Below, one piece after another: positions 41,967-50,537 of a stretch of 64,000 nucleotides of DNA (position 1 is the first letter of the stretch; every line of letters starts with the position of its first letter). The translations under genes and the position numbers were made by a program. This stretch comes from Chlorobiota bacterium. GTDB taxonomy: Bacteria; Bacteroidota; Ignavibacteria; Tepidaquicellales; OLB5. The notes beneath the pieces are model-generated. The model was not told the origin of the DNA and did no database searches. It was given only the letters and a program-made list of their open reading frames with translations. The stretch covers positions 1-64,000 of the forward strand of contig JAKEEM010000021.1 of NCBI GenBank assembly GCA_022616535.1, given 5' to 3'.

Positions 41967-42139
41967 ACTAAATTATGATTTAAGTTTAGGAGCTTTAGTA
42001 ACGGTAAAGCTCTGAAATTGAAAATCAGCCGTACCTGCTTTAATAGGTTTTTTAACCTACTTATACCTTAATACCGATGACAGGCAAATTATCACCCCTG
42101 ATTATTTGAGAAAAAATCTTAAGGTTAGATTTTGAGGAA

Positions 42140-42679
42140 TTAATTGCTAAAATTTGCGGCTTTTCGTACCTGCTCCAGGCATTTATACTTTTGGTTTGCT
42201 GTTACATGCATGTTTTTATAACCGAAAAAAATCATTATCTTTTCCAATGATGAATTCTCAAAAAACATCTTCCTTATCAAATTACGGCAATGTTCAGAAA
42301 TCATTAAAAGCCATTTCTTTATAATATACTTATCCGACTGTTCCTCTGAATTTACTTCATTTTCAGCCAATGATTCATCAAGGTTTCCGCTCAAAACAAG
42401 GTAAGATTTCGAATCCCGAAGGTTTTTTAGCCATATATTTTTTGAAATTGAGTATATATAAGTTTTTAAAGAAGATGTAAGCACAAAATCATCCGAATTA
42501 ATCTTATGCAATAACACAATTAATGTTTCCTGAAATACATCTTTTGCATCATCTGAATTGCCGTTATTATTCAATATCATCTTTTCAACCGGAGGGTAAT
42601 GTAAATCGTAAATAAGTGATAAGGTTTTGTTATCACCTGCCTTAATTTTCTCAATGATATTGTTATTCCCGAACGCCAT
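42140..42679 (-). CDS. ECF-type RNA polymerase sigma factor
   Basis: A sigma-70 family factor. Region 2 is at 'NKTLSLIYDLHYPPVEKMILNNNGNSDDAKDVFQETLIVLL' and 'FVLTSSLKTYIYSISKNIWLKNLRD'. Region 4 is 'EHCRNLIRKMFFENSSLEKIMIFFGYKNMHVTANQKYKCLEQVRKA'. The track starts at a TTG (42733), but ATG 42679 ('MAFGNNNIIEKIKAGDN') fits the ECF N-terminus and gives 179 residues. No anti-sigma factor gene is adjacent, so control must act elsewhere. Confidence 0.85.
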   Translation of the reverse strand: MAFGNNNIIEKIKAGDNKTLSLIYDLHYPPVEKMILNNNGNSDDAKDVFQETLIVLLHKINSDDFVLTSSLKTYIYSISKNIWLKNLRDSKSYLVLSGNLDESLAENEVNSEEQSDKYIIKKWLLMISEHCRNLIRKMFFENSSLEKIMIFFGYKNMHVTANQKYKCLEQVRKAANFSN

Positions 42680-42786
42680 AAATGTAAAATTTCTACACCC
42701 AATGTAATGTTTATTAAAACAATAAAGTTTCAATAAATGCCGAGCATAATATTAATCTGACTTAATTATAATAATTAAGAGTATAA

Positions 42787-43554
42787 CTAATTTGAAGATT
42801 TCAATTTCAAGCTTTCTTCCGCTTCTTGTTCACTTATTTTTTTCCTGAAAAAAAATTTGCGGGTCTGGCTTTTTATGCTTCTGAATATTCCGGTGCTTAT
42901 ATAAAACAGGCAGAAGGCAAATAATCCCTCACCCCTGGTTACAATAATCAAAGCTATAATCAGCAAAACAAGTATGAACTTGACGGGATGTTCTTTAATA
43001 TCACGTTTGGAAAATTTAGGAGCCGTATCATACTTAAATTTGCTCACCATTAAAAGAGGCATAACAATTGCGATTGAGTAAGCAAATATTTCGCTTGTAT
43101 AGGGTGAAAAGTTCTTATTGAAGTAATATAGGAAAAAAGCGGAAATTGTTACTGCTGGTATCGGTACGGGAACGCCTGAGAAATAATTTTTATCATAGCC
43201 AACAAGCTGCGAGTTGAACCTTGCAAGCCTTAATGCGCCGAAAATCATTATCAGTGATGCCAGTGTAATGCCGAAACCGTCATGAGCGAAAAAATACGCC
43301 TTGTACAGTATGAACGATGGCGCTGCACCGAAGGAAACCACATCGGCAAGCGAGTCAAGCTCAACTCCAAAGCGGGAAGAGGTACCGGTAAATCTTGCAG
43401 CAACTCCGTCGAAAGCATCAAGCATTGCGGCATATATAATAAATAGACAAGCCTGTGAAATATTACCCGCCTCTGCATTAATAATCGACAAAAAACCGCA
43501 GAACAGGTTTAAAACCGTAAACAAGCTTGGTATGAATCTCATACGGTTTTTCAC
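42787..43554 (-). CDS. pssA: CDP-diacylglycerol-serine O-phosphatidyltransferase
   Basis: Makes phosphatidylserine at the membrane. 255 residues with about eight hydrophobic segments. The CDP-alcohol signature is 'LDAFDGVAARFTGTSSRFGVELDSLADVVSFGAAPSF' (DxxDGxxARx8GxxxDxxxD). It follows psd without a gap, and together they give phosphatidylethanolamine. The charged C-terminal tail is 'KKISEQEAEESLKLKSSN'. Confidence 0.95.
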   Translation of the reverse strand: MKNRMRFIPSLFTVLNLFCGFLSIINAEAGNISQACLFIIYAAMLDAFDGVAARFTGTSSRFGVELDSLADVVSFGAAPSFILYKAYFFAHDGFGITLASLIMIFGALRLARFNSQLVGYDKNYFSGVPVPIPAVTISAFFLYYFNKNFSPYTSEIFAYSIAIVMPLLMVSKFKYDTAPKFSKRDIKEHPVKFILVLLIIALIIVTRGEGLFAFCLFYISTGIFRSIKSQTRKFFFRKKISEQEAEESLKLKSSN

Positions 43555-44214
43555 TTAAGAAAGCACCTCCGCTAAGATTGTTTCGCCGCCTATGACTTTT
43601 TGATTTACCGAAACCCTGATATTTGAATTGGAGGGAAAAATTACATCTACTCTTGAACCGAATTTTATCATTCCGAATTTTTCCCCGATTCTAACATTAT
43701 CACCTGTTCTTAGCGCGCATACGATTCTTCTTGCAACAAATCCCGCAACCTGTTTAAACAGAACTTTAAATTTATTTCCCTCGATTCCGATTACAGTTCT
43801 TTCATTGGTTTCGGAAGATTTATGGTTGAAAGCTGCAATATAATCACCTTTTATGTATTGATAAAAGGCAACTTTACCTGAAACAGGTATCCTGTTTACG
43901 TGAACGTTAAGGGGTGAGAGAAAAATTCCAATTAATTTCGAGTTTGATTTAAGAAACTCATTTTCTTGAATTTCTTCAATTATTATAACTTTTCCGTCAG
44001 CAGGAGAAATAATTTCGTTTTCCTTAATGTTTTCGGGAAGATGCCTTTTCGGGTCGCGAAAAAAAAATAAGGTAAAAGAAATAAGTAAAACGGAAAGAAC
44101 AAGCAAAATTAGTTTTAAAACCTCATTCGGAATTATGAGAGCAATTATATCAATCAGAAGAGTAATTACAAGAGCTTTAATAACAACATCTCTGCCGTAA
44201 ACAGTAAGCCTCAA
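43555..44214 (-). CDS. psd: phosphatidylserine decarboxylase
   Basis: Converts phosphatidylserine to phosphatidylethanolamine. It is the short (219-residue) type. An N-terminal membrane helix pair (about 15-50) is followed by 'ISPADGKVIII', 'FLSPLNVHVNRIPVSGKV' and the self-cleavage motif Gly-Ser in 'GMIKFGSRVDVIFP', where the Ser becomes the pyruvoyl cofactor. It is encoded between purC (three-base gap) and pssA (zero gap). Confidence 0.95.
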   Translation of the reverse strand: MRLTVYGRDVVIKALVITLLIDIIALIIPNEVLKLILLVLSVLLISFTLFFFRDPKRHLPENIKENEIISPADGKVIIIEEIQENEFLKSNSKLIGIFLSPLNVHVNRIPVSGKVAFYQYIKGDYIAAFNHKSSETNERTVIGIEGNKFKVLFKQVAGFVARRIVCALRTGDNVRIGEKFGMIKFGSRVDVIFPSNSNIRVSVNQKVIGGETILAEVLS

Positions 44215-44217
44215 TTT

Positions 44218-44943
44218 TCAATTTCCCGTGATACGTTTTCTCACCTCTGCATACGCTTCGTTAACATTGCCAAGTTCAAAACGGAAGCGGTCTTTATCAA
44301 GCTTTTCGTTTGTTTCGGCGTCCCACAGCCGGCAGGTATCCGGGGTGATTTCATCACCCAGAATTATTTTGCCGTTTTTATCTTTGCCGAACTCAAGCTT
44401 AAAATCCACAAGCTTTAAACCGCGTTTTAAAAAGAAGGGCTTTAAAATTTTATTTATTTTTCTCGCTGCTTTCTTCAGGGTCTCGATTTCTTTCTCAGAA
44501 GCAAGCTTCATAGCCAGAGCATGAGAATCATTAATAAGGGGATCACCAAGTGAATCGTCTTTATAGTAGAATTCAACAATTGGTTTGGATAACTCCTGTC
44601 CCTCTTTCAAGTTGGTTTTTTTTAACAGACTGCCCGCAGCTATGTTTCTTGTAACAACTTCAATAGGAATAATTTTAAGACGCTTGATCACCATTTCAGT
44701 AGGGGAAATCTGCTTGACCAAATGAGTTTTAACACCCTTTTTGTTTAAATATGTAAATATGTAATTGGTAAGCTCGCAATTGATGATTCCTTTATTTAAA
44801 ATTGTCCCCTTTTTTTGTGCATTAAATGCGGTTGCATCATCTTTAAATTCCTGTAAAAGCAGGTTCTTATATTCCCTGATTGTATAAAGCTTCTTTGCTT
44901 TACCCTCGTAAATTTGTTCGGTTTTTTCGTATTTTCCAGCCAT
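44218..44943 (-). CDS. purC: SAICAR synthetase
   Basis: Adds aspartate to CAIR in purine synthesis, using ATP. 241 residues: 'YEGKAKKLYTI' phosphate loop, 'KGTILNKGIINCELTNYIFTYLNKKGVKTHLV', 'VVTRNIAAGSLLKK', 'DFKLEFGKDKNGKIILGDEITPDTCRLWD'. It is complete. It is first gene of a run with psd and pssA, linking purine and phospholipid genes on one message. Confidence 0.97.
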   Translation of the reverse strand: MAGKYEKTEQIYEGKAKKLYTIREYKNLLLQEFKDDATAFNAQKKGTILNKGIINCELTNYIFTYLNKKGVKTHLVKQISPTEMVIKRLKIIPIEVVTRNIAAGSLLKKTNLKEGQELSKPIVEFYYKDDSLGDPLINDSHALAMKLASEKEIETLKKAARKINKILKPFFLKRGLKLVDFKLEFGKDKNGKIILGDEITPDTCRLWDAETNEKLDKDRFRFELGNVNEAYAEVRKRITGN

Positions 44944-44964
44944 TTTTTATGGGAATTGTTAACC

Positions 44965-44995
44965 TAAAATTACTCAATAAGCATACAAATTACAA
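44965..44995 (-). promoter_or_regulatory. promoter of purC-psd-pssA
   Basis: Minus strand: TTG (44993-44995), 20 bases, TAATTTTA (44965-44972), seven of eight matches. Confidence 0.6.
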
Positions 44996-45099
44996 TCCAA
45001 ACCGCCTTGGATTTATAAATATGAAATTCTCAACAATTATTTTACCTATTCTATTTACATAAAATTAAATATTATTGTCTCAAGAATTTTGGCATAAAA

Positions 45100-45678
45100 A
45101 TGAGAAACGGATATTCGGAAATATTCAGAAACCTTCCAATACTTGAAACTGAGCGCTTAAAACTGAGAAAACTTTCTTTGCGTGATGCCGGAGACGTTTT
45201 TGAATACGCATCGCTTCCTGAGGTTGCCGAACACGTAACCTGGGAGCACCACAGGAATATTTCGGATTCCATTCATTATCTAAGAGTAACTTTACAGCAA
45301 TATGAGGACGGGGTGCCGAGCTCATGGGGAATTGTTCATAAGGGATTTGGTAAATTAATCGGGACAATTGGTTACCACGCCTTATCGCCTCAAAACAGAT
45401 ATGGCGAGGTGGGGTACGCATTATCAAAAGATTTCTGGAAGCAGGGGTTTATGACCGAAGCATTTAGGGAAGTTATCAAATTCGGATTTGACCACATGAA
45501 GCTTAACAGAGTTGAAGCAACATGCAAGCTTTCTAATACAGCCTCGGAAAAAGTAATGCAAAAATGCGGGCTTAAATACGAGGGAATTTTAAAGCAGCGA
45601 CTTTTCGCTAAGGGAGAATATCATGACCTGAAACTTTACGCAATTTTGAAGTCAGATTGGGAAAATCATTCTGGATGA
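45100..45678 (+). CDS. GNAT acetyltransferase, RimJ/RimL type
   Basis: A 192-residue N-acetyltransferase. It opens 'LETERLKLRKLSLRDAGDVFEYASLPEV' and has 'LIGTIGYHAL', 'YGEVGYALSKDFWKQGFMTEAFREVIKFGFD', and 'LNRVEATCKLSNTASEKVMQKCGLKYEGILKQ', the full pattern of the ribosomal-protein Ser acetyltransferase subgroup. The real substrate may be a protein N-terminus or a small molecule. It stands alone between purC (divergent) and the DUF4159 gene. Confidence 0.9.
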   Translation: MRNGYSEIFRNLPILETERLKLRKLSLRDAGDVFEYASLPEVAEHVTWEHHRNISDSIHYLRVTLQQYEDGVPSSWGIVHKGFGKLIGTIGYHALSPQNRYGEVGYALSKDFWKQGFMTEAFREVIKFGFDHMKLNRVEATCKLSNTASEKVMQKCGLKYEGILKQRLFAKGEYHDLKLYAILKSDWENHSG

Positions 45679-45781
45679 GAAATCTTAATTTTTATATCAC
45701 GAATGATTTTCTTTCTTCTATTGAAACCAAGCTCATTTTAAGATAGTTACTTTTAATAAATCCCGGAATCTCAAAAATAGA

Positions 45782-46468
45782 ATGAAGATGAAGAAACCAA
45801 TAATATTTTTTTTAATTTTAATAAATAGTTCATTAATAAACTCTCAAAATGACGGTATTAATAAATTTTCGTCTCCATTCAAGATTGTCCGCTTAAAATA
45901 CTCAGGAGGAGGCGACTGGTATAACGACCCTTCGGCAGAGGTTAATATGATGGATTACCTGAAAAAAAATACTGTCATTGATGTGGATGAACCCAAGTTT
46001 TATTCGGTTGATATTTCTACAGATGATATATTCAACTATCCGTTCATATTAATAACCGGTCACGGAAATATCGAGTTCACAGAGAGCGAAGCGAAGCGCT
46101 TAAGAACATATTTAGAGCGGGGCGGATTTTTATACGCAGATGATGATTACGGAATGGATAAGGCATTCCGCAGGGAGATGAAAAAAGTGCTGCCGGAGCT
46201 TGAGATGCAGGAGCTGCAGTTCACGCATAAGATATATAACTCGCATTTCAATTTCCCGAACGGACTGCCGAAGATTCACGAGCACGATGCAAAACCGCCT
46301 CAGGGATTTGGCTATTTCTTAAACAGCAGGCTTTGCGTATATTATACTTATGAAACAAATATTTCCGACGGGTGGGCTGACCCTCGTGAACACGACGACC
46401 CTCAGGAAAAACGCGAAGAAGCCTTCAAAATGGGAACAAATATCATAGTTTACGCTTTAACTAATTAA
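45782..46468 (+). CDS. DUF4159 domain protein, exported
   Basis: A 228-residue protein with a signal peptide (about 1-22, 'SLINS-QND'). The DUF4159 domain covers the rest: 'RLKYSGGGDWYNDPSAEVNMMDYLKK', 'PFILITGHGNIEFTESEAKRLRTYLERGGFLYADDDYGMDKAFRREM' and a C-terminal 'AFKMGTNIIVYALTN'. The fold is like a glutamine-amidotransferase/ThuA module. Relatives sit with BatA/MoxR-type membrane proteins, as with the DUF4175 gene 25 bases downstream. Function unknown. Confidence 0.88.
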   Translation: MKMKKPIIFFLILINSSLINSQNDGINKFSSPFKIVRLKYSGGGDWYNDPSAEVNMMDYLKKNTVIDVDEPKFYSVDISTDDIFNYPFILITGHGNIEFTESEAKRLRTYLERGGFLYADDDYGMDKAFRREMKKVLPELEMQELQFTHKIYNSHFNFPNGLPKIHEHDAKPPQGFGYFLNSRLCVYYTYETNISDGWADPREHDDPQEKREEAFKMGTNIIVYALTN

Positions 46469-46493
46469 GAAGCCCTCCCAATATTGCTGAAAA

Positions 46494-49400
46494 ATGAGTA
46501 ATTTAGCACTCACATATCAGGGGTTTATAAGAAGAATATCCGAAACCGAAAAGAAAGATATTCTCTTTAAACTTTCACGATTTACCCTTGTTATATTAAG
46601 CACATTCATAATATCAGCATTGGTTTTAATTTCATTTGAAGCGATATTTGAATTCAATTCATCTGTTCGTAAAGTATTTTACTTTGGTTATATTTCATCT
46701 TTTTCGGCAGCAGTATTAACGTTAATAATTAATCTTTATTCCAATTACAAAAATCTTAACAAGCAATCAAAGATTAACAAATACGCGAAGCGAATCGGAA
46801 GCTTCTTTCCGGAAATAAAAGATAATCTTCTTAACACGATTCAGATTTACAGTTACGTAAAAGCTAAAAAGAGCATATTTTCTAATGACCTTGCAGCTGA
46901 AACAATCGCCCAATTCAATGAAAAATCTAAAACGGTTGATTTTGAAAATATAATCTCATTCAAAAAGCTTAACCGAGGTGTTTTGATCATAATTATTGAA
47001 CTGTTTGTTTTCTCAGCTTTATTTCTCGGCTTCCCCAATATTTTTCAGGCTGCTGTTAACAGGATTATAAATTACAATTTTATGTTTGTTGAAAACACTC
47101 TGGGAATAGCTTATGAGATTTCCCCCGGTAATATTGAAATAACAAAAGGCGAAAGCGTCGATATCACTGCGAAAATAATGTTCAACGACCCGAATTACAG
47201 AACTGATGAAATTACGTTCAATACAAAAACGGTTACTAATGACGGGATTGAGATTTCTTCCAACTCCGAAAAAATCAGCACCGAGAGAGTAAATGAGTTT
47301 AAAACAACTCTTGCTGATGTTAGCTCAAACACTATATACTGGTTTGAATATAAAGGAATTAAAAGCAGCTCTTACAATATTACAATCACAAACAGGCCAA
47401 TAATCAAATCGGTAAAAATTACAGTCTATCCTCCTGCTTATACAAAACTGCCCTCAAGAATAATTGACGGTAATGAAATTTCAACAATTACCGGAAGCAC
47501 AATTTACATTGAACTTGAAGCATCGGATGATTTATCCAAATCGTTCATTCAGTTCTCGGGCTCATCCACTTCCGTTGTAATGGAAGTAAACGGTAAAAAT
47601 GCGCTGGCTTCGTTTACATCGTCATCAAACGGTGTATTCAGACTCAACGTAATTAAAGAATTAAACGGTAAAGAGCTTTCCAACATTAATCCGAAAGAAT
47701 TCCAGTTAAGGGTTTATCCTGACGAATACCCGGAAATTAAAATACTCGAGCCCGAGAGCTCAGAGTCGCTGGTTCAGGGAGAAAAAGAAATTTTAGTCCG
47801 GTCAAGGGTTACCGATGACTTTGGATTCAGTAAAATACGGCTAGGATATAAAATTTCTAAATCGAAATACGGACCTGTTGATAAAGACTACAGCTTTGCT
47901 GATATTTCTATAAAAAATACAGATGCAACCGGAGTTGAAGTCCCTTATATGTGGAATTTATCAAGCCTGAATTTAGGCACTGAGGATGAGGTTGAATATT
48001 TTGTTGAAGTCTATGATAACGATATTATAAGCGGTCCCAAAATGACACGCTCGGAAGTTCGCAAACTTATCTATCCTTCTTTAGAAACCCTGCTGAATAA
48101 AACAAAAAAGACAAAGGACGAAATTGAAAATGAACTTCAGTCAGCATACCAGGATGCATTAGAGCTGCAGAAAGAGCTTGACGAAATAAAAGACAAGCTT
48201 GATAAAAATCCCGAAGAACTTGGTTTAAATGACCCGCTGAAAAACCAGCTGCTTCAGCAAAAACTTGAAAATATTCAGAATAACCTCGCAAATACACAGC
48301 AAAAGCTTGACGATTTGATGAAAGAGCTTCAGCAGCACAGCCAGATTTCAAAAGAGACTCTTGAAAAGTACATGGAGCTGCAAAAACTGTTTCAAAAAAT
48401 CGATTCTAAAGAGCTTCGTGACGCTTTAAAAAAGCTCCAGGAAGCAATGAAGAATTTCAATAAAGACCAGCTCAAAGAAGCCATGCGTAATTTTAAGTTC
48501 GATGAGGAGAATTTCAGGAAATCGCTTGAAAAAACCATGGAGCTTTTGAACAAAATCTTAGCGGAGCAGAAATTCGGAGAACTTACGCAGAAGCTTGATG
48601 AAATTACTAAGCAGCAGGATAAAATGAAGGATGAGACCAAAAATACCCCCCAAAATGATAACAATAAGCTAAATGAACTGTCAAAATCACAGGAGCAGCT
48701 TAAGAAAGAATATGAAGACTTTCACAAACAGCTGAAAGAGCTTCAGGATAGCATGAAAAAGCTCGGCAGCCAGCAGATTTCAAAAGAAATGCAGAAGATG
48801 CTAGAGGAAATGATGAAAAAACAGCTTGAAAAGAAAATGCAGGAAGCGTCGCAGAATCTTCAAAACGGAAACAAGAATCAGTCCCAGCAGCAACAAAATG
48901 AAATTTCACAGGATTTAAACCAGCTTAACAAGAATATGCAGGATATGCTTGCACAAATGCTTGAAGAAGAAAATCAGAAGCTAATGGCAAAGATGTTGGA
49001 ATTTTTGAACAAACTTCAGGAAATGTCAAAAAAGCAGAGTGAGCTAAAAGAACAATCGAAAGATCTTGATAAAGACAGCGATTCAAAAGAGTTTAAGGAA
49101 AACCAGAGCCAGCAGGAGAAGCTGCAGAACCAGCTTTCTAACCTGATTGAGGAAATGATGAGCATGGCACAGCAAATGGGAATGAATCCTATGATGAGTA
49201 AGAATCTTGGTGATGCTTATAACGAAATGGATAAGGCAGTAGACCAGCTTGGCTTGAAAGAGGGACCAAATGCAAATATATCACAAGGCAAAGCTAAGGA
49301 ACATCTTGATAAGGCAATCGAAAGAATGCAGCAAATGTGCCAAAGCGGGATGCAGGGAAAGGGCAATAAACCTTCGATGAGCTTAAGCCAGCTATTGCAG

Positions 49401-49946
49401 CAGCTGCAGCAGATGATTCAGCGCCAGCAGGGGCTTAATATGCAGATGCAGGGAATGGAGCAAAGCATGAACCAGGGACCGCTGACACAGGAGCAAATGG
49501 CACAAATGCAGAAACTTGCACTTGAGCAGCAAACTCTGAAAGATAATCTAAAACAATTAAACGAGGACTTTAAAAAACAACAGGAAACCGAAGGGAAAAA
49601 GCTACTCGGAAATCTTGATGAAGTGCAAAAGGATATGATGGAGGTCATAAAAGATTTGCAGGAGAATAATATAACGCCAGAAACAAAAAAAAGGCAGGAA
49701 AGAATTCTTTCAAGGATGCTGGACTTTCAGCTGTCACAAAGAGAGAAGGATTTTGAGCAAAGGCGCGAGTCGCGTCCCGGGAAAAATTTTGAGAGAAGCT
49801 CGCCACCGGAAATAGTTATCTCTAAGCCGAACATAATCGACGGCATTAATCAGGATGCGCTTGAGATTCAGAAAGAAAGTTTCACGGAAGATTATGAAAT
49901 CCTTATTCAGAAGTACATGCAAAAGATTAAATCAAAGAGCCAATAG
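46494..49946 (+). CDS. DUF4175 family large membrane protein
   Basis: A 1150-residue protein. Residues about 25-90 hold two membrane helices and about 160-185 a third. Residues about 200-540 are beta-rich, Ig-like ('ITVYPPAYTKLPSRIIDGNEISTITGSTIYIELEASDDLSK', 'RSRVTDDFGFSKIRLGYKI'). From about 545 to 1080 it is a very long Lys/Glu/Gln/Met-rich coiled coil, with dense runs of Gln and Met ('QQLQQMIQRQQGLNMQMQGM'). The large soluble part should be periplasmic and able to reach across the envelope. Context (DUF4159) and domain order identify DUF4175; the role is unknown. Confidence 0.85.
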   Translation: MSNLALTYQGFIRRISETEKKDILFKLSRFTLVILSTFIISALVLISFEAIFEFNSSVRKVFYFGYISSFSAAVLTLIINLYSNYKNLNKQSKINKYAKRIGSFFPEIKDNLLNTIQIYSYVKAKKSIFSNDLAAETIAQFNEKSKTVDFENIISFKKLNRGVLIIIIELFVFSALFLGFPNIFQAAVNRIINYNFMFVENTLGIAYEISPGNIEITKGESVDITAKIMFNDPNYRTDEITFNTKTVTNDGIEISSNSEKISTERVNEFKTTLADVSSNTIYWFEYKGIKSSSYNITITNRPIIKSVKITVYPPAYTKLPSRIIDGNEISTITGSTIYIELEASDDLSKSFIQFSGSSTSVVMEVNGKNALASFTSSSNGVFRLNVIKELNGKELSNINPKEFQLRVYPDEYPEIKILEPESSESLVQGEKEILVRSRVTDDFGFSKIRLGYKISKSKYGPVDKDYSFADISIKNTDATGVEVPYMWNLSSLNLGTEDEVEYFVEVYDNDIISGPKMTRSEVRKLIYPSLETLLNKTKKTKDEIENELQSAYQDALELQKELDEIKDKLDKNPEELGLNDPLKNQLLQQKLENIQNNLANTQQKLDDLMKELQQHSQISKETLEKYMELQKLFQKIDSKELRDALKKLQEAMKNFNKDQLKEAMRNFKFDEENFRKSLEKTMELLNKILAEQKFGELTQKLDEITKQQDKMKDETKNTPQNDNNKLNELSKSQEQLKKEYEDFHKQLKELQDSMKKLGSQQISKEMQKMLEEMMKKQLEKKMQEASQNLQNGNKNQSQQQQNEISQDLNQLNKNMQDMLAQMLEEENQKLMAKMLEFLNKLQEMSKKQSELKEQSKDLDKDSDSKEFKENQSQQEKLQNQLSNLIEEMMSMAQQMGMNPMMSKNLGDAYNEMDKAVDQLGLKEGPNANISQGKAKEHLDKAIERMQQMCQSGMQGKGNKPSMSLSQLLQQLQQMIQRQQGLNMQMQGMEQSMNQGPLTQEQMAQMQKLALEQQTLKDNLKQLNEDFKKQQETEGKKLLGNLDEVQKDMMEVIKDLQENNITPETKKRQERILSRMLDFQLSQREKDFEQRRESRPGKNFERSSPPEIVISKPNIIDGINQDALEIQKESFTEDYEILIQKYMQKIKSKSQ

Positions 49947-49980
49947 GCCGGATCGGTAATATCGGATATTAAACTTAACC

Positions 49981-50325
49981 TTAAACAGTCTGTTTGGCTT
50001 CTTCCCTCCGCTTCTTTCGAAGGATAAAGTTTAAGACGTATAAATCAAAACAAATAAATGTAATAACTCCCATTGCAATTACCAGCGCATTGCCTCTTCT
50101 TATACCAACAATCAAAAAAGTAACTGAAGTTATAAGGGTTAATGCAACTGCAATATGCGCAGCAACGTGTTTTTCGTTTTTAGTGGGTATTGCAAGCACT
50201 AAGAGTATTAAGCCAATTCCGGGAGCAATCAGAGCGGTAGGACTTGATGAGATTATGTAGCCGTAAACACCGAGGACAATCAATATGATGGCATTTACCA
50301 TCATAATCAAATGATTTTTGAGCAT
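49981..50325 (-). CDS. small multi-pass membrane protein, TMEM14-like
   Basis: A 114-residue protein with four hydrophobic segments (about 6-25, 30-46, 55-74, 78-101) and a basic C-terminus ('RKKRREEAK'). 'VLGVYGYIISSSPTALIAPGIGLILLVLA' resembles the TMEM14 family (UPF0136). Function unknown. Convergent with the DUF4175 gene. Confidence 0.6.
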   Translation of the reverse strand: MLKNHLIMMVNAIILIVLGVYGYIISSSPTALIAPGIGLILLVLAIPTKNEKHVAAHIAVALTLITSVTFLIVGIRRGNALVIAMGVITFICFDLYVLNFILRKKRREEAKQTV

Positions 50326-50475
50326 GTTTTTATTGTTTAGATTTACTTATTTAGGTTAATGACTCTACATTGACAGCACTTGTGGGTCACCACCCACTCG
50401 GTTTTACAAATTTAAACCCAATTTAATACTTATGAAATCCACAACAAAATATGAGCCAAAGGATTTCCGAGTTAA

Positions 50476-50506
50476 TTGAATGCGATGCTAAAAATTGCTA
50501 TTTTTG
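50476..50506 (+). promoter_or_regulatory. promoter of the glycosyltransferase-mltG operon
   Basis: TTG (50476-50478), 20 bases, TATTTTTG (50499-50506), a complete match. The start codon lies 32 bases downstream. Confidence 0.65.
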
Positions 50507-50537
50507 AGCTTTATTGCAATATTTTTAAGACCTAACT

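Noticed and set aside
48067-49922. Several minus-strand ORFs inside the DUF4175 gene
   Set aside because: They are antisense shadows of the Gln/Lys-rich coiled coil, rich in Ser, Phe and Cys as expected from the complement.
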